The notes under the pieces: generated by a model
Database searches by the model: none
What the model was told of the DNA's origin: nothing
Seen by the model: only the letters and a program-made list of their open reading frames with translations
Shown: positions 47,854 to 60,033 of the stretch, piece after piece
Position numbering within the stretch: position 1 is the stretch's first letter
Layout: the number at the start of each line of letters is the position of its first letter
Position numbers and translations under genes: made by a program
NCBI RefSeq assembly: GCF_025698545.1
Contig: NC_068576.1
Location: 51,122,390 to 51,186,389, forward strand
Reading direction: 5' to 3'
Source of the DNA: Gossypium raimondii
Taxonomy: Eukaryota > Streptophyta > Magnoliopsida > Malvales > Malvaceae
DNA length: 64,000 nucleotides

Positions 47854-50828
47854 TCAACAAAACCTCAAAGCAGCTTCCAGCTCCTTTTCATCCTCGCAGT
47901 TGTATCCTAATAAGTAAGCTCGTGCTGCCACAGCATCATAAAGTGAAAATGAGATACATGCCAGATGCAATCAAATCTGTCAGGGATTACATGAAAGATT
48001 GAGATTCAAGTAATTTTTATTACCAAAGCGACCAGATCCCAAGAATGGTTCTGCTTCATCTGTGCCACCAGCTTGCTGCTGTTCCTGCAAGTTTTTTTGA
48101 CATTCAAGTGTTAGAAAATGAATAATAAAAAAGCTTAAGATGATCATGTCACAACCTTCCCCCTGACACAACATATACCACAAATAAAGGATGCCTAGCT
48201 TGTTCATGGATGATAAATGAAATAAATACAGCATGCCGTAATTTAAACGTATGTATCATATTTCTAAAACCAAATTTTCGTAGGACTTGAAAATTTTAAT
48301 GGAAACCTAGCAAAAATAACAAATAGTTAATAGAACTTTTACTCACAGCATCCAATTCCATTTCGGATGGTGACAGTAACCTATCAAAACAGTGGCCTGA
48401 AATTGTGCAGACCAAAAGCTCATTGTTGGGATCCAAAATGACTTCTCGACAAGTATCGTCACATACTGAGACAAGAAAGAACATAAATAAGAAACCATAA
48501 ATTGAAGTTCCATGATAATTTGGCAATAGTTGAAAACGTTTCCTACCATGAACCTGCCCAGTCTTCTCACAAACAAATACATCCCCTATTTGGTAGTAGG
48601 TACATGTTTCTCCAGAACAAGCATGGTCAGTGACAACCTTATCAGTCAGGCCGCGACTACTTTTCCAGATAGATACTCGATCAGCAACTGTCTTGTCAAG
48701 AATTATTGAGTCATCCTTCACCTTTACAAGTGCACGCACGCACACAGAAGAAAACAGCCAAAGGAACACATTTCAGTTATGGTTCAAGAAAGTGAACTAA
48801 GCATCTTGATGCATGCCTCTAAAGGATAAAAGCAATACTTGATCTTTCAGTAGGTCAAGGAAACGGGAAGCACATTTCTATTCAAGCTAGTCATTGCATT
48901 CAAAATGAAAAATTCCTGATGCAGAAATGGAGATGGTTTTTGAGGAACATTTCTCATTATATTCATTACTAAAAACACATTTTCAGAACATAAGGGCTCC
49001 ATGACAAGCTATCTCTACACTATCATCACTGCATGAGAACTTAAAACATCTTTCGCTTTTTTAATGGACCAAAATCAATAAGACCTTGTTACCTGAGAAG
49101 GAAGAGGTGCTTGGCTTCTTTTAGCTGATTGCATTTGAATGTAGTATTCTTTAAATTCAGATGGACAGTTCCTAACAAGTTCAATCATGTCCTCTTCATC
49201 ACGCTGAGAAGGAAAAATATGTTTTACCATAAAAGTTGAAAATGTTATAGAGAAAAGATGTAGCATGCGAACCAGCTGATTTAACCGCAGCAGGTACAGA
49301 GATTGAAATTCTCAGTAAACAATGTTATGCTAAAAGCTGACACTAGATAAATTTCTCCAGTCAAATTCTAATACAATACAAATAGCTGACTACACATGCA
49401 TGTTATGCCCTCAAAGTTCAATGAAATAGATTAAAATGGCAACCAGTGGCACACTAATTAGTAGTCATGAGCTGATGAGCACAGGTAAAGTTAGCATGCA
49501 GGGAGGGCTGTATGCCCACTGAGTGACCATAAAGATTTTCTACAGGTAAAGTTAGCATGCAGGGAGGGCTGTATGCCCACTGAATGACCATAAAGATTTT
49601 CTACACAGGATAGATATGTGAGGTTTTAATAAAATAAAAATCTAAAACATAAAGGAACCTTAAATTGATATGTATAAACCAAAAGTACCTGAATATAAAG
49701 CTTCTTCCAAGGACATTCCCGTATTTTTGTTGGAGGCAACAAACCCCATCGCATACAATACCTGAAGAAGTTCAAACTTTTTGTTTCAAGTTGCAAAACA
49801 AGAATTTACAGAGTGAAAGGGTCGATATTGGTTACTACAGATACATACATATTGTCGGCATTGTATGGTATGCCAACAAGCATAAATGTGATAAAGAAGC
49901 AAACCTTTAAACCACTACAACAATGCGTGTATATATATATATCTGCAAAATTAACTAAAGCAAACAATGAATTTGTAACCTAGACATAGTTAGACACTAG
50001 AAGGAAGTGTCAATGAACCTTCAATCACTCAAATTCCATTTATCTTACAAAGGAATGCCTTCTCTTTTGTATCAAAGGGCTATGGGGATGAGGTAGTCCA
50101 GGTTTGAACCCGAGACATGATGTCAACAAGGACTTAAGCAGCTACATGAGTGGCTGGTTAACAAGGAATGCTTTAATTATGCATTAATAGATAGCTTGAC
50201 CAACAAGTAGCAATAATCAACAAAATTTAAAACCTAAAGAGCAAAAAAGAAAAAAGAGACTTTGAACATCAGAAATCAAATGCAATAAAACACTCACAGT
50301 CGGCGCCATAAGGATTCGTCAGATGCGGCATAATTCAGGAAACTACACACCATCGAGCACGATACAAGATCCTGTAAATTCATGCATAACAAACACAAAA
50401 TCAGAAACTGAGAATTTGAGAGGGAAAAAAGAAATTTACACAGTACAGAAAAGGACCTCGGATGAGAGGAATTTGAGGATTTGAGTAAATAACTCAGGTG
50501 GAATCTTGCTGAAAGTACCACTCTCAATCCTCCTAGGATTGTTCCAATTATTATTGTTCTTCACTTGGCCCGGATTCGGATTCGGATTCATATTCGAAGA
50601 AGCCCCATCTCCTTTGCCTTCTTTCTCCTTTTCCTCATCTTCCTTCACAACGCGCAATCGCTTGGCTTCCGGCTCCTCCTAAAACCGGAACCGATTCAAT
50701 TTCATCAGAAAGGCATAAAGTTATTATCGATAAAGAAAAGAGTAGGGGGTAGGGAAGAGAACCTCATCGGAGAGCTCGGATTCAAGGAAATTCGCCAAAA
50801 ACTCATCTTCTTCGTCTGACAACGTCAT
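47854..50828 (-). CDS. SKIP31: F-box protein, SKIP31-like
   Basis: Nine exons: 50828-50763, 50678-50457, 50371-50298, 49761-49689, 49203-49093, 48721-48547, 48465-48347, 48084-48024, 47924-47854; 972 nt, 323 aa, with agreeing phases and GT-AG introns. Seen: an acidic start [10 protein letters not shown], a Lys/Glu-rich and Asn/Pro-rich linker, an F-box at about residues 79-122 ([13 protein letters not shown]...ESLWRRLY), and a C-terminal Cys-rich region ([29 protein letters not shown]) that may bind metal. Known: SKIP31 was named as an SKP1-interacting F-box protein, so it should act as a substrate adaptor of an SCF ubiquitin ligase; its targets are not evident from sequence. The first exon is only 22 codons. 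The assignment to SKIP31 rests on the combination of F-box and this C-terminus. Confidence 0.9.
49481..49602. repeat. 61-bp tandem duplication in SKIP31 intron 4
   Basis: Two adjacent copies of a 61-bp unit (49481-49541 and 49542-49602) beginning ACAGGTAAAGTTAGC and differing at one base (GAGTGACC versus GAATGACC). It lies inside the 485-bp intron between exons 4 and 5. Near identity implies a recent event. Confidence 0.9.
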
Positions 50829-51279
50829 GGATCAGACCGGAGGGTGATCGGAGGGATAATTCGCCGGCCGACGGTGGGATTGGATTTCTATATATTTTAA
50901 GAAGGCCGAACAACGTCTGATAGATGGGTGGATTGATAGATACGAGGGCAAGCGGACAGCGGGCACGTGCAACCAAGCATGTGTACGATGGGCCGGCTCC
51001 GGGTCGAATCTACCCAATTCTATGCTTAGGTTACGTTACGAATCCGAATATCTTTTCGATTTTCTCTTCTTTCCCTTTGATGGTTACTAGATTTCTTACC
51101 CCCACAATTGATATAAATATACACAATCATTTAAATAAAAGATTCGGAGACAATTATTTAGATTGTGTTTATGATTTTATTATAATTATAATTTAAAAAG
51201 GTAATGTTTTTATTAGATTAGTATTTCTTTTATAAATAGTAAATAAATAATAGATTCACTCCCCTTGCTAAACTTTATA
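50829..51279. other. SKIP31 upstream region
   Basis: Promoter-side DNA of SKIP31. GC-richer for the first 200 bp with a CACGTG-containing word (GGGCACGTGC at about 50962-50971), then AT-rich. No other gene is supported. Confidence 0.4.
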
Positions 51280-51753
51280 TGTGGGTGTATATTCTATTTA
51301 TTTTCTCATTCAACTAGGATTTTCTTTTCCTAGTTAAACTCTATTATTTATTCCCTAATTAATTAACTCTGATTATTCTAAGAATATTATAATGACTCTA
51401 GTTTTAGCTTATTTAAAGGAGGCTTTGTATTCCTGTTTTGATATGCCAGTTAGCAAGCGCTTTTTTTAAGGGTGACAAGATATCGTTATATATGAGTTTT
51501 AGTGAGTGTATCATTGTAACTATGGAGAGAATTCAGTTCCCGAGTTAAGGCTTTGTTTTCGTGATTTGGATAATATACATTTAGGTTTATTTTCTCCATA
51601 TTGTACTCTCGTTTGTTTATTTCTTTAATGAAAAGTCGAAGCCTTCTTTGCCTATGATTTTTCTACTCTTCGGAGAAATTTTCTACGTAAATATTTGTGT
51701 GTTTGATCTTTTCTATGTTACTTGTTCGTTGCGTATACGGGTCGATCCCAACA
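51280..51753 (+). mobile_element. Solo LTR, copia-like
   Basis: A 474-bp block beginning TGTGGGTGT and ending GATCCCAACA, with candidate 5-bp flanks TTATA (51275-51279) and TTATG (51754-51758) that differ at one base. Inside, an AT-rich first part is followed by a promoter-like region and a downstream GGGTCGATCCCAACA end typical of plant copia LTRs. No gag-pol lies beside it. The left boundary is less certain than the right. Confidence 0.45.
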
Positions 51754-51789
51754 TTATGCATCACACATTTTGGTTATGTACACTTTAAT

Positions 51790-52655
51790 ATCCCAAGATA
51801 CAATAATATAAGAAAATTGTCATATATTTTGGAATATCAGTAATAGATGAAGGAAAGATATTTCTTTTTCCTACAAATGAAGGAGATATATCACCTCTAA
51901 CAACTGCATCTTCCAAACCTTGCAGTATATGTGCCCTTAATTTAGGTTGATTCTTCAACGTCCAATAAATATTTACGCTTCAACATAGGTAAAAGCATTA
52001 CACATAAACTGTTGAGTCAAACGACCATTGTCAATTAAAGTGTGACCTTCGTTCTCTCTACATTGAAGCGGATAGGCATAACATTGACGTTGAGTCAATT
52101 TTGTCCTTTTAGAGCTGGTAGATTCGGCACCTTTGTGCATAATTTCAGTATGGTATCCATCTTCCCTATATGAAAACAACAATGGGTATTGCATGGACAT
52201 AAATCTTGGGTGTAACTCACTTATTTGGTGCAAACCACCTCTATGTTCCTCTGTAACATCTTGCATAGCTGTTGACTCGTTTGTAGTGCCAACTATAAAT
52301 CCTACAACTTTTGATGTAGTTGGTAAATTATACTGTCGTTCATCCTTATGACATGTACTAATAAATTTGATATGTACATGTGAAAATGTCTGAAACTTGT
52401 CTCATATCATCCTAAATGCTTTCATTAATTGATTGTGATCATCTAACAATTTTAACAGCCCATCAACAATATTAAGATCTAATGACCTATTGTTAGTATT
52501 CCTGCCCATGCTACCAAGTCTGTTACTAATCTCATTCTACATATCATATATGTACAATTGTGCAAATTTTGGTTTAGAATTATTGTCAGGTAGAAGTGAT
52601 CTAATCTTATGATGGTTATGGCCACCTATCTTGAAAATAAAGAGATCAGTACTAT
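51790..52655 (-). pseudogene. Helitron Rep/helicase N-terminal fragment
   Basis: On the minus strand the order of motifs is that of the Helitron-like N-terminal domain: KIGGHNHHKIRSLLPD, LLDDHNQLMKAFRMI, HPRFMSMQYPLLFSYREDGY, RQCYAYPLQCR, NGRLTQQFMCNAFTYVEA, LRAHILQGLEDAV and GKRNIFPSSITDIPKYM. In-frame stops interrupt it near 52530 and 52400 (a CGA-to-TGA type change before DKFQTF), and there is a frameshift near 51975. Catalytic Rep and helicase motifs are absent because the fragment ends at about 51790. No Helitron ends (TC...CTRR hairpin) were identified. Confidence 0.82.
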
Positions 52656-53680
52656 TGTTTGTCAACCATGCCACCCATAAAAGTAGAAGAAAATATTAAG
52701 TTAATGTTAAGTTATATATTCGAATGTTATCACTAAATTTTAAAGTGCGTAGATCATCTCTATATTTTATTATGAAAAACAATGTAATATACGATTTCGT
52801 CTCCAAATTTAATTGGCCTTTTTTTTCCCTTTTTTTAAATTAAAAATTAAATCACTACGTAATTTGATTGTAAATAAAATATTTCAATAATCAATAAGGT
52901 AGTGACAAATGTTATATAGTTTCCAAATATATATGGCTTGGGCCTTGGTTCATTAGGCCACGCTAGCTTATGCGCGTGGTGGGTGAACAATATTCCCAAA
53001 ATGATCCATTTTATTTTATTAAATTATTAAAAACAAAAACATTTAGTAACAGCTTTTAAGAAAATAAAATAAAAAGTCAAAAATCACCTATTCATTTTCT
53101 TTTAATATTTCAATTTTCTGTTTAGCAAAAGAATTAACCAAAGACCCCATTCTTGTTAATGCAAATTCGTTTGATCAAAATAATCAAAATTAAAAATGTA
53201 TTTTTTTTTCTTTTGAAAATTCCATAAAGAAAAAAGTTTTGTTTTTGAGAGTTAAAACGAATGGCAATGATTGGGCATGGGCCCATGACCCTGATGCACT
53301 ACGGCTTTTTCGACTTTAGCCCAACTTATGCACCAGAAAGCCGAATAGTTGGTTTCATTTCATTTGTGGGCCATTCAATATTTCAATTTCGTGTCAAGTA
53401 TGATTAGGAATCACATTTGGGTTTGGAAATCATTATCCGTCACGCCTTCGGGTTAGGTTCGGCGAGTAGTTTCCATCTCTAAAATATTTTTCCATCATTT
53501 TATTTGTTGTAATTATTACTTAATAATCACATTGTGTATTTGTAGTTATCTAGGGAATAATGAATTTTATTTTAAAGTTGAAGTGAATATTTATTTTTTT
53601 TCTAAATTTATATATGCTATTTCGGTTTATTAAAATTTTGGTCCTATTTGACTCTCATCCTAAATAAGTGATATGCCGGA
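52656..53680. other. Intergenic DNA
   Basis: AT-rich. Nothing codes. A GC-richer patch lies at 53260-53470 without a recognisable motif. Confidence 0.45.
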
Positions 53681-53887
53681 GTAATGATTCAAGCGGATAG
53701 TTTGGAGGCAATCAAAGTCATACAGGACTCTTTTTCGACGGTTTCGAACTTTGCCTTAATTAGATGAATTCATTAACTATTGACAAACGTAGGACTTTGG
53801 GTCCTAGAACACATTCTTAGAGAGGTTAATAAAATTGTTGTTTGTAGAGATGTCAAGAAAGGTGCTAGTAATCCCTCTAGTTGTTAA
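53681..53887 (+). pseudogene. Non-LTR retrotransposon RNase H fragment
   Basis: The frame reads VMIQADSLEAIKVIQDSF, then NFALIR, then after two stops LLTNVGLWVLEHILREVNK. This matches the layout of the RNase H-like (RVT_3) domain common in plant LINE-derived proteins (xxTDSLEAVKAI...HIPREANxxAD). Stops at 53768-53770 (TGA) and 53777-53779 (TAA) sit where CGA or AGA and CAA are expected, consistent with C-to-T decay. Confidence 0.65.
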
Positions 53888-54299
53888 AGCAAGTGATAGT
53901 CTTACTCAAAAAATTCTTGTGTAATTAATTGCCTTAATCTGTTTATTTTCACCAAAAAAAAGTTGGCCCCATTGTCATTAGTTTTCGGGCGCATAAGTTT
54001 TGAGTAGCTCAAATTTCATCTTTCAGATCTTTTAAAAAAATATTATCCCACTATAAAATAAAAAATATTAAAAATATTTATATATTTTTATCAAAGTAAT
54101 AATATTCATATTACATATTTTTTATATTATTTATTGTAATATCATTATTTTTATTTTATAATTATTTTTTTAATTTATGAAATTTCAATAATTTAAATTT
54201 TTTTAAAAGGTATATATCCAAACAAAATAATCATAAACACTAACATTTTAAAATGATGCATTTAAAAAGGATAACACCTAAAAATTTTCCTCATCCAAG

Positions 54300-54947
54300 T
54301 GTCACGGACTTAAAGTTTTCTCACGGATCCGTGCGGCCTTAGGCAGTTTCTTTGCTCAAAAACGCCTAAGTCAGCCTAACTTGCAGTAATAAAGGATTCA
54401 ACAGTAAAAACGCCTAAGTCAGCTTAACTTGCAACAATAAAGGATTCAACAGAATTCCCTTAAGGTTTCCACGAAGAACAGCAGAAGAACGAAGTAAGAA
54501 CAAGCCTTGAAAGATGAACAAAAGCAAGAACACTTGAGAGAAAAGTTTGAGTGAATACTCCCAAAATTCTTATTAACAACTGAACGATTTACAATGAGCA
54601 GAGAGTCCTCTATTTATAGTTGAGGCTCTCCAAAATCAACGGTCTAAATCAAAATACATCAATGGCTACAATTAAAAGCTATCCCAATATCAAATCTCTA
54701 GGATTACATAATCGTATCTTCTAAAGATTTCATTTAATATCTAGGATCACATATCTCAAAAGATCACATTCTATATTTGCCAAGCATATCTTCAAAAGAT
54801 CACTTTCCTTATTTGCCAAGCTCCGGAGATGGGCTTTTAATTCCTTCAGGCAATGGACCAGTCCAGTTGGGCCAAATGACCTCCCTCGAGTGCGATGGAT
54901 CGCACGAATTCGTCATGGTTGCGAGATCCCATGCGCAACCCATGACA
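54300..54947 (-). mobile_element. Solo LTR, 648 bp
   Basis: The block starts TGTCACGGAC and ends CCATGACA, and is flanked by CAAG on both sides (54296-54299 and 54948-54951). On the minus strand it has the TATA-like CTATAAATAG (54611-54620). A 48-bp unit is duplicated in tandem at 54358-54405 and 54406-54452. There are no adjacent retroelement genes, so it is called a solo LTR. The target duplication is only 4 bp, so the boundaries need support. Confidence 0.6.
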
Positions 54948-54951
54948 CAAG

Positions 54952-56077
54952 CACACGCTTAGAAATGGTGGGGTAGACTTGAAGAAAGATTTATAACCGA
55001 ATAAATCATTTGTGTTTAAATTAGATTTTCAACTTCAAACATGTTGTAATATTTTATGGTTTCGAGTTTTGAGATTCAAATACAAAATGGAGATGACTCT
55101 AACTAAATGCTCTTTCACTTGAAAATTTCTATTGACTGTCTGGAACGAGTTTAAGAATAACATTGGGTGGTGAAATGGTGATAAAAGTGAAGGTAGATTT
55201 TGGGCGGATAACTTGCTTCATAATGCACGTACATGCCTATCTCATTTGGATGTTGCTCGTGATCCATGTATATGGATTGGCTCCAGTAATGGCATTGTGA
55301 CGGTTAATGAAAAGTATTGTTAAAAAGTGTTGGCAGGAAAAGAAGCCGAAATGGAAACTGATGTCTCCAGGCATATATAGGGTGAGGTCAACACTGTGCA
55401 GATTTTCTTGCGAAATTCAAACATAATCAGGTCAGGAGCCAGGCCTGGCTGATGTACCACCCCTGGGATTAGGGAATATGCTCCTAGGAGACATCATAAA
55501 AGGTGTCTGTCAATACAGTTATAAGCTTGTAATTGACTTTCTCACTTTGAATTAGTCCATTTTCTTCTGCCATGGCTGTTAATTAACAGATTTATTTATT
55601 TGAAATCAGATAATAGTTTTACATAATAAACTATCACATCACTTCGGCCATACATAGCCTTCCATGTTTCTTTCATTTATTAATTAATAATATATAAGAG
55701 AGTTGGCTTTTTTTGTAGAGGCAGATAAGAGTGCTTTATTAGGCTGTGATTAACTCCAGTCTTTTTCGTCAGACATCACCATCCTATGTTCCCTAAATTA
55801 CTCCTTTTGGGCTCTGAAAATTAAATTAGTACGTAAGGATGTGGGGGTTTGTTTTCTTTAATGCAATTGTGGACGGCATGTGTTTTCCTTTCCCGCTCTC
55901 TGATCACATTCACATATATACGACATTCAATTTATTTAAAATAGTTTGAATGCCAATCTCAAATTACCTAAAACTATGGCCAAAAAGATTTTTTTTTTTA
56001 AAGTGATACATATGGTCTCAAAGGGATGATGATGATGATGATGATGATCAAAACTCTTCCAACAGTCCCGTCTGATT
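54952..56077. other. Intergenic DNA downstream of ABCG14
   Basis: Contains a possible LINE-like remnant near 55220-55330 (DPCIWIGSSNG-like reading, weak). A (GAT)n microsatellite at 56025-56048 lies just after the ABCG14 stop, probably in its 3' UTR. Confidence 0.4.
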
Positions 56078-58733
56078 TTACCTCAACCGCACTCGATGAA
56101 GAGCCATATAAGCGATGAGTCGATAGCCGACCAGCATGAGTGCCATAATAGACACATCTATCCACATGTGACTCAGACCCATTGATTTGATGGCAGGAAG
56201 ATCCCCGACCCTACACCACACTCCCTTTGAGCACTCGTAATAATCATCCTCTTTGTACTGAACTCCAAGCAGAAGCTTGTAGCAATAGTAGCTATAACTC
56301 AAGTACTTTAGCCACACTATGAAAGCCGGGATTTGTTGAACATAGTATCCCCCAGCTATGAGGAAAACAAGAGTTGTTACAGAAGCTAATGTAGTGGCCT
56401 GTTTAACGTCCATGAGAATAGCCCCAATGGCTAAGCCTAGACTTTGAGAGACCAGCACATTGTAAAGCACCACTAGCAGGGATAAGATGAAGGTAACAGG
56501 ATCAGGTTTAAGACCACCCATCCAATAGATTATGAAGACGAAGGCTGTTGGAAGCGCAAGCTCCAGTGGTAGATCACCGAATGTTCTAGCCAGGAAGTAA
56601 GATGAAAGGCGGTACATCCCAGATGATCGTTCCTTGATTAGTATTCTTCTTTCTTGTGGAAATGTGAATACCGCATTGTAGAGTGGATAGAATCCCCAGA
56701 AGACGGAGAAGAAAAACAGCAGCGCTATCTGTTTATATAACATGCAAAACCCTTCATTATGATATACTACTACTCAATTAATGTGTTGGTTGAAAAAGAA
56801 GAGTTCTTACGCGGTCTGAGATGTGAGAAGCTGGGGTATGCCACCATAGTAGTCCACCCAGTACGGCGACACTGATGACTTGTAAAATTCTTAGCCTGTT
56901 GAAGGCTTTGTACCTCCTTTCTCTAACCCCTCTTTGGAGCAGCACCTTGAACTGATGCCACCAACTTGTGCACCACTGTTCTGATTTGTCATTCCCTGCA
57001 TTAATCAATGCATCATAAATAAGTACATGATGTACAGATCAAAACTAACTAGTAATTAAGGAAAGTTAATGGATTCCAGAGAAAATTACTTGCAGATGGT
57101 TCTTTTGCATTCATGCCGCTATTGACATCTGAATTGCAAAGCTCGGCTTTCAGTCTTGTGGAAATGTTTTTCTCGTAGGCAGATATAAGAGCATCTTTCA
57201 CCGATTTCTGTTCTTGTTCTGTACTCTCAACTTGCTCCACTGAGTGTATAAAATCAGGTCCAATTCCTGCAGTGAACAGCAATCAATATTGTTCACCAAG
57301 TAGAATTCATTACCTGATCGCCAATATACATGCTAATTTGGCTTCTAATTGACATGGATATATTATGAATTGATTATTTTTATTCTGAATGCCGACTAAT
57401 GTGTTTAATTGAAATATAAGAGCGAATATATTTATGCACTGAAACTCTTTTACATATATATAATTTTTATTTTAATAGTTAAGCTTAGCGACCATACGAA
57501 GGAAGTATGAAGAGTGGAGTCTTTGAAAGATCAGACTCCATGTGGAGGCACCGTTTTTGGTAAGCCGTCTAAGGGTAAAGTAGAACAGCATGAAAGAAAG
57601 AAAAAGTAAACAGAAGAACTCAAAGCGTTCCATTCCTCATTGGTCTTTCTATACGAATGAAAAAAAGAAGAAGAAGCATGAAAATTACCGTTAGCAAGAT
57701 CAAGTAAGAGATCAGCTGGATTAACGGTCATGGATGTAGAAAATCCAATGGAGGAAAAATATTCCAGGGCTGCAGATGCTGAACCGTAGTAGATGGGGGA
57801 GCCCTCAGAGAGCAAAACAACCTTGTCAAACATGTGATAGAGTCGACTAGAGGGCTGATGAATGGTGGTGACTACAGTTCTGCCCCCACTAGCCAGGCGT
57901 TTGATTGTGGTCAGGATCCGTTGTGCTGTGGTTGAGTCCAAACCTGAGGTGGGCTCATCTAGCAAAAGTAAACTTGGATTGATTAGCATTTCCTGGCCTA
58001 TGCTAACTCTCTTCTTCTCCCCACCCGATATTCCTCTAAATAGTGGCCCTCCAATCATGCTGTTTCGGCACCTCGTTAGTCCCAGCTCAGCGATAACTCT
58101 CTCCACATGTTGGACTTTCTCATCTCGGCTCAAACTGTTGGGTAGCCTTAACAGTGCAGTGAATAAAAGGGTCTCGGTCACCGTGAGATGAGGGTACAAA
58201 ACATCATCCTGAGCCACGAATCCTGCTCTTCGCTTTATGGCACCACAAAATGGCTGACCATTGTATGTGATCTTTCCGGATAGCTTGCCAGTGAGGCGGC
58301 CTCCAAGAGCAGTAAGGAGGGTGGTTTTACCACTTCCTGATGGACCTAACATTGCTAGTATTTCTCCTGGATAAACAACACCTGAGATGCCATTGAGTAT
58401 GGTCTTTTCTCGTGTGATCCATCCACCCCAGCATGATCCTTTCTGCTCCAACTTCACCTTGTACACGATCTCTTCAAACTGTGAAAAGAGTCACAAATTA
58501 CATGAACTAGCATAGTAAGAATAGTAGGGAATAGACGAAGTGATATTAGCGCCTTGATTTACCTTCATAGTTATAGGATACAAAGTGGTGAGTCTGACAG
58601 GAGGTTGTGAGTTGCGTTGTATTGGAAACGCAAGCATAGCACTGTTGTGGGGCTCAGGCGTCTCTGACAGAGCCTCCAATGGGCCACTACTGATGCCATG
58701 TTCTGGTTTCGTTGCTATCAAGTTAAGAGGCAT
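56078..58733 (-). CDS. ABCG14: ABC transporter G family half-transporter, ABCG14-like
   Basis: Five exons: 58733-58563, 58478-57689, 57266-57090, 56995-56811, 56728-56078; 1974 nt, 657 aa. Seen: a cytosolic nucleotide-binding domain with Walker A GPSGSGKT (102-109), signature ISGGE (207-211), Walker B LLLLDEP (227-233) and switch His264 in TTIHQPSS; then a linker, and a membrane domain with about six hydrophobic segments in the last 250 residues, including [17 protein letters not shown] and [19 protein letters not shown]. This NBD-then-TMD order defines ABCG half-transporters, which work as dimers. Known: Arabidopsis ABCG14 sits in the plasma membrane and is needed for root-to-shoot transport of trans-zeatin cytokinins. 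The N-terminus ([11 protein letters not shown]) and the C-terminus ([10 protein letters not shown]) also look like ABCG14. Cytokinin as substrate is inferred from family likeness. Confidence 0.93.
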
Positions 58734-58878
58734 GGCTAAATTAATGAAGAGATATTATTGCCTGTTTTCGGCGGAAGGTGACGGTGCTAACGTAGCTGGG
58801 GCCTGGGGGGATGATGGGAAGGGAGAGAGAAGTTAACAACTTCCTTTTAACTTGGCTTCCCAAAGTGAACTGGAGAGC

Positions 58879-58893
58879 ATATAAATATATATA
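58879..58893 (-). promoter_or_regulatory. Candidate TATA region of ABCG14
   Basis: An ATATAAATATATATA stretch about 145-160 bp upstream of the ABCG14 start codon. Position fits a core promoter with a 5' UTR near 110 nt, but AT-rich simple sequence nearby weakens the call. Confidence 0.35.
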
Positions 58894-59058
58894 CACACAC
58901 ATTCCATATAGTTGGAAAGCGATAGAAACGATCGAGGATTCTCCTGTGCGCTAAAGCACTTTAATGTAGGGGCTACTCTTCAATTCACTATGGTGGGAGT
59001 GGGACCCCACCTTCTTTCCCTTAGTTTATTCTAATACTAAACTCTAAACCATTATTTT

Positions 59059-59208
59059 ATACACACACACACACACTAATCTTCTTCCTAACTAAGCTAC
59101 TATTTACCATCATCATCGCATTTATTTATTTAGATACACACACACACACTCTAATCTTCTTCCTAACTAAGCTACTATTTACCATCATCATCGCATTTAT
59201 TTATTTAG
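59059..59208. repeat. 75-bp tandem duplication with (AC)n in the ABCG14 upstream region
   Basis: Two adjacent copies of a 75-bp unit (59059-59133 and 59134-59208). Each starts with ATACACACACAC and continues CTAATCTTCTTCC to TTATTTATTTAG. They differ mainly in (AC)n length and by a CT insertion. The repeat lies about 330-480 bp upstream of the ABCG14 start. Confidence 0.9.
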
Positions 59209-60033
59209 TAGGGTAACCTTGGATGCATGCCCAGCTGAGACCAAATTATGGCATGTGGTACATAAGGTAGCTGTATAAGCGTGCCCATGCTAGCTAGTAT
59301 CATTTTAGATCACTATAGGTGGCCATTATCTCTGTATCATGAAGCAGAGTGCTGCAAATAGTTGCATCTGGGCCACTTAAGGTCAATGAGCCTGTCTTTG
59401 GATTTTTTGCTCTTGTTTTAATATGCACATGTTCTGTACACAGATTTGGTGCATGTAGAAACGGAGTGATTGCTAAATAGGAACGGCCATAGGTCCAAGT
59501 GCTTTAAAAGTAAGAAGAGTCACTATTTTGTTGGGTTTTGATTTTCTTTTTCTTTTAAATTTTTGTTTTTTAGCATAAGCAATAGCACTATACACAATGG
59601 AACGGGAAAAATTCCTTTTACATCAATGTCCTATTGGTGTCCTACACGACCAAATATGTACGGATCACATTTGGACATGAAATAAAAAAAAAAAGATTTG
59701 AAATTGAGAAAAGGTCTCCCCATGGCGAGGACATGATTGACACGAGGGAAAAAAACAGGCAAAGAAGCGATGGCCAACAATGGCGATTAAACTGGAAACA
59801 TAAGAAATTTTCAGACGACTAAGATTTAAACCATTCCGAATTCGAAAGAGACGAGAGGGCAAAATAAACAATAATAATAAGATTACGTTTTTTATCGTTT
59901 TAAGTTGTAAGGCATTCGGTTTCCGATTGCAAAATGGAGTTATTTTAATAAATTAATGAAAACATTAAAATATCATTAATTCCAATAATGCAAATGAAAA
60001 TTATGTTTTTAATTAAAGATACTAACAAATCAT
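59209..60033. other. Intergenic DNA upstream of ABCG14
   Basis: No gene is seen. The frame at 59634-59822 is short and lacks any domain. Confidence 0.45.

Noticed and set aside
55140-55330. LINE reverse transcriptase remnant
   Set aside because: Only one short segment (PCIWIGSSNG) resembles the family, with no neighbouring motif in frame.
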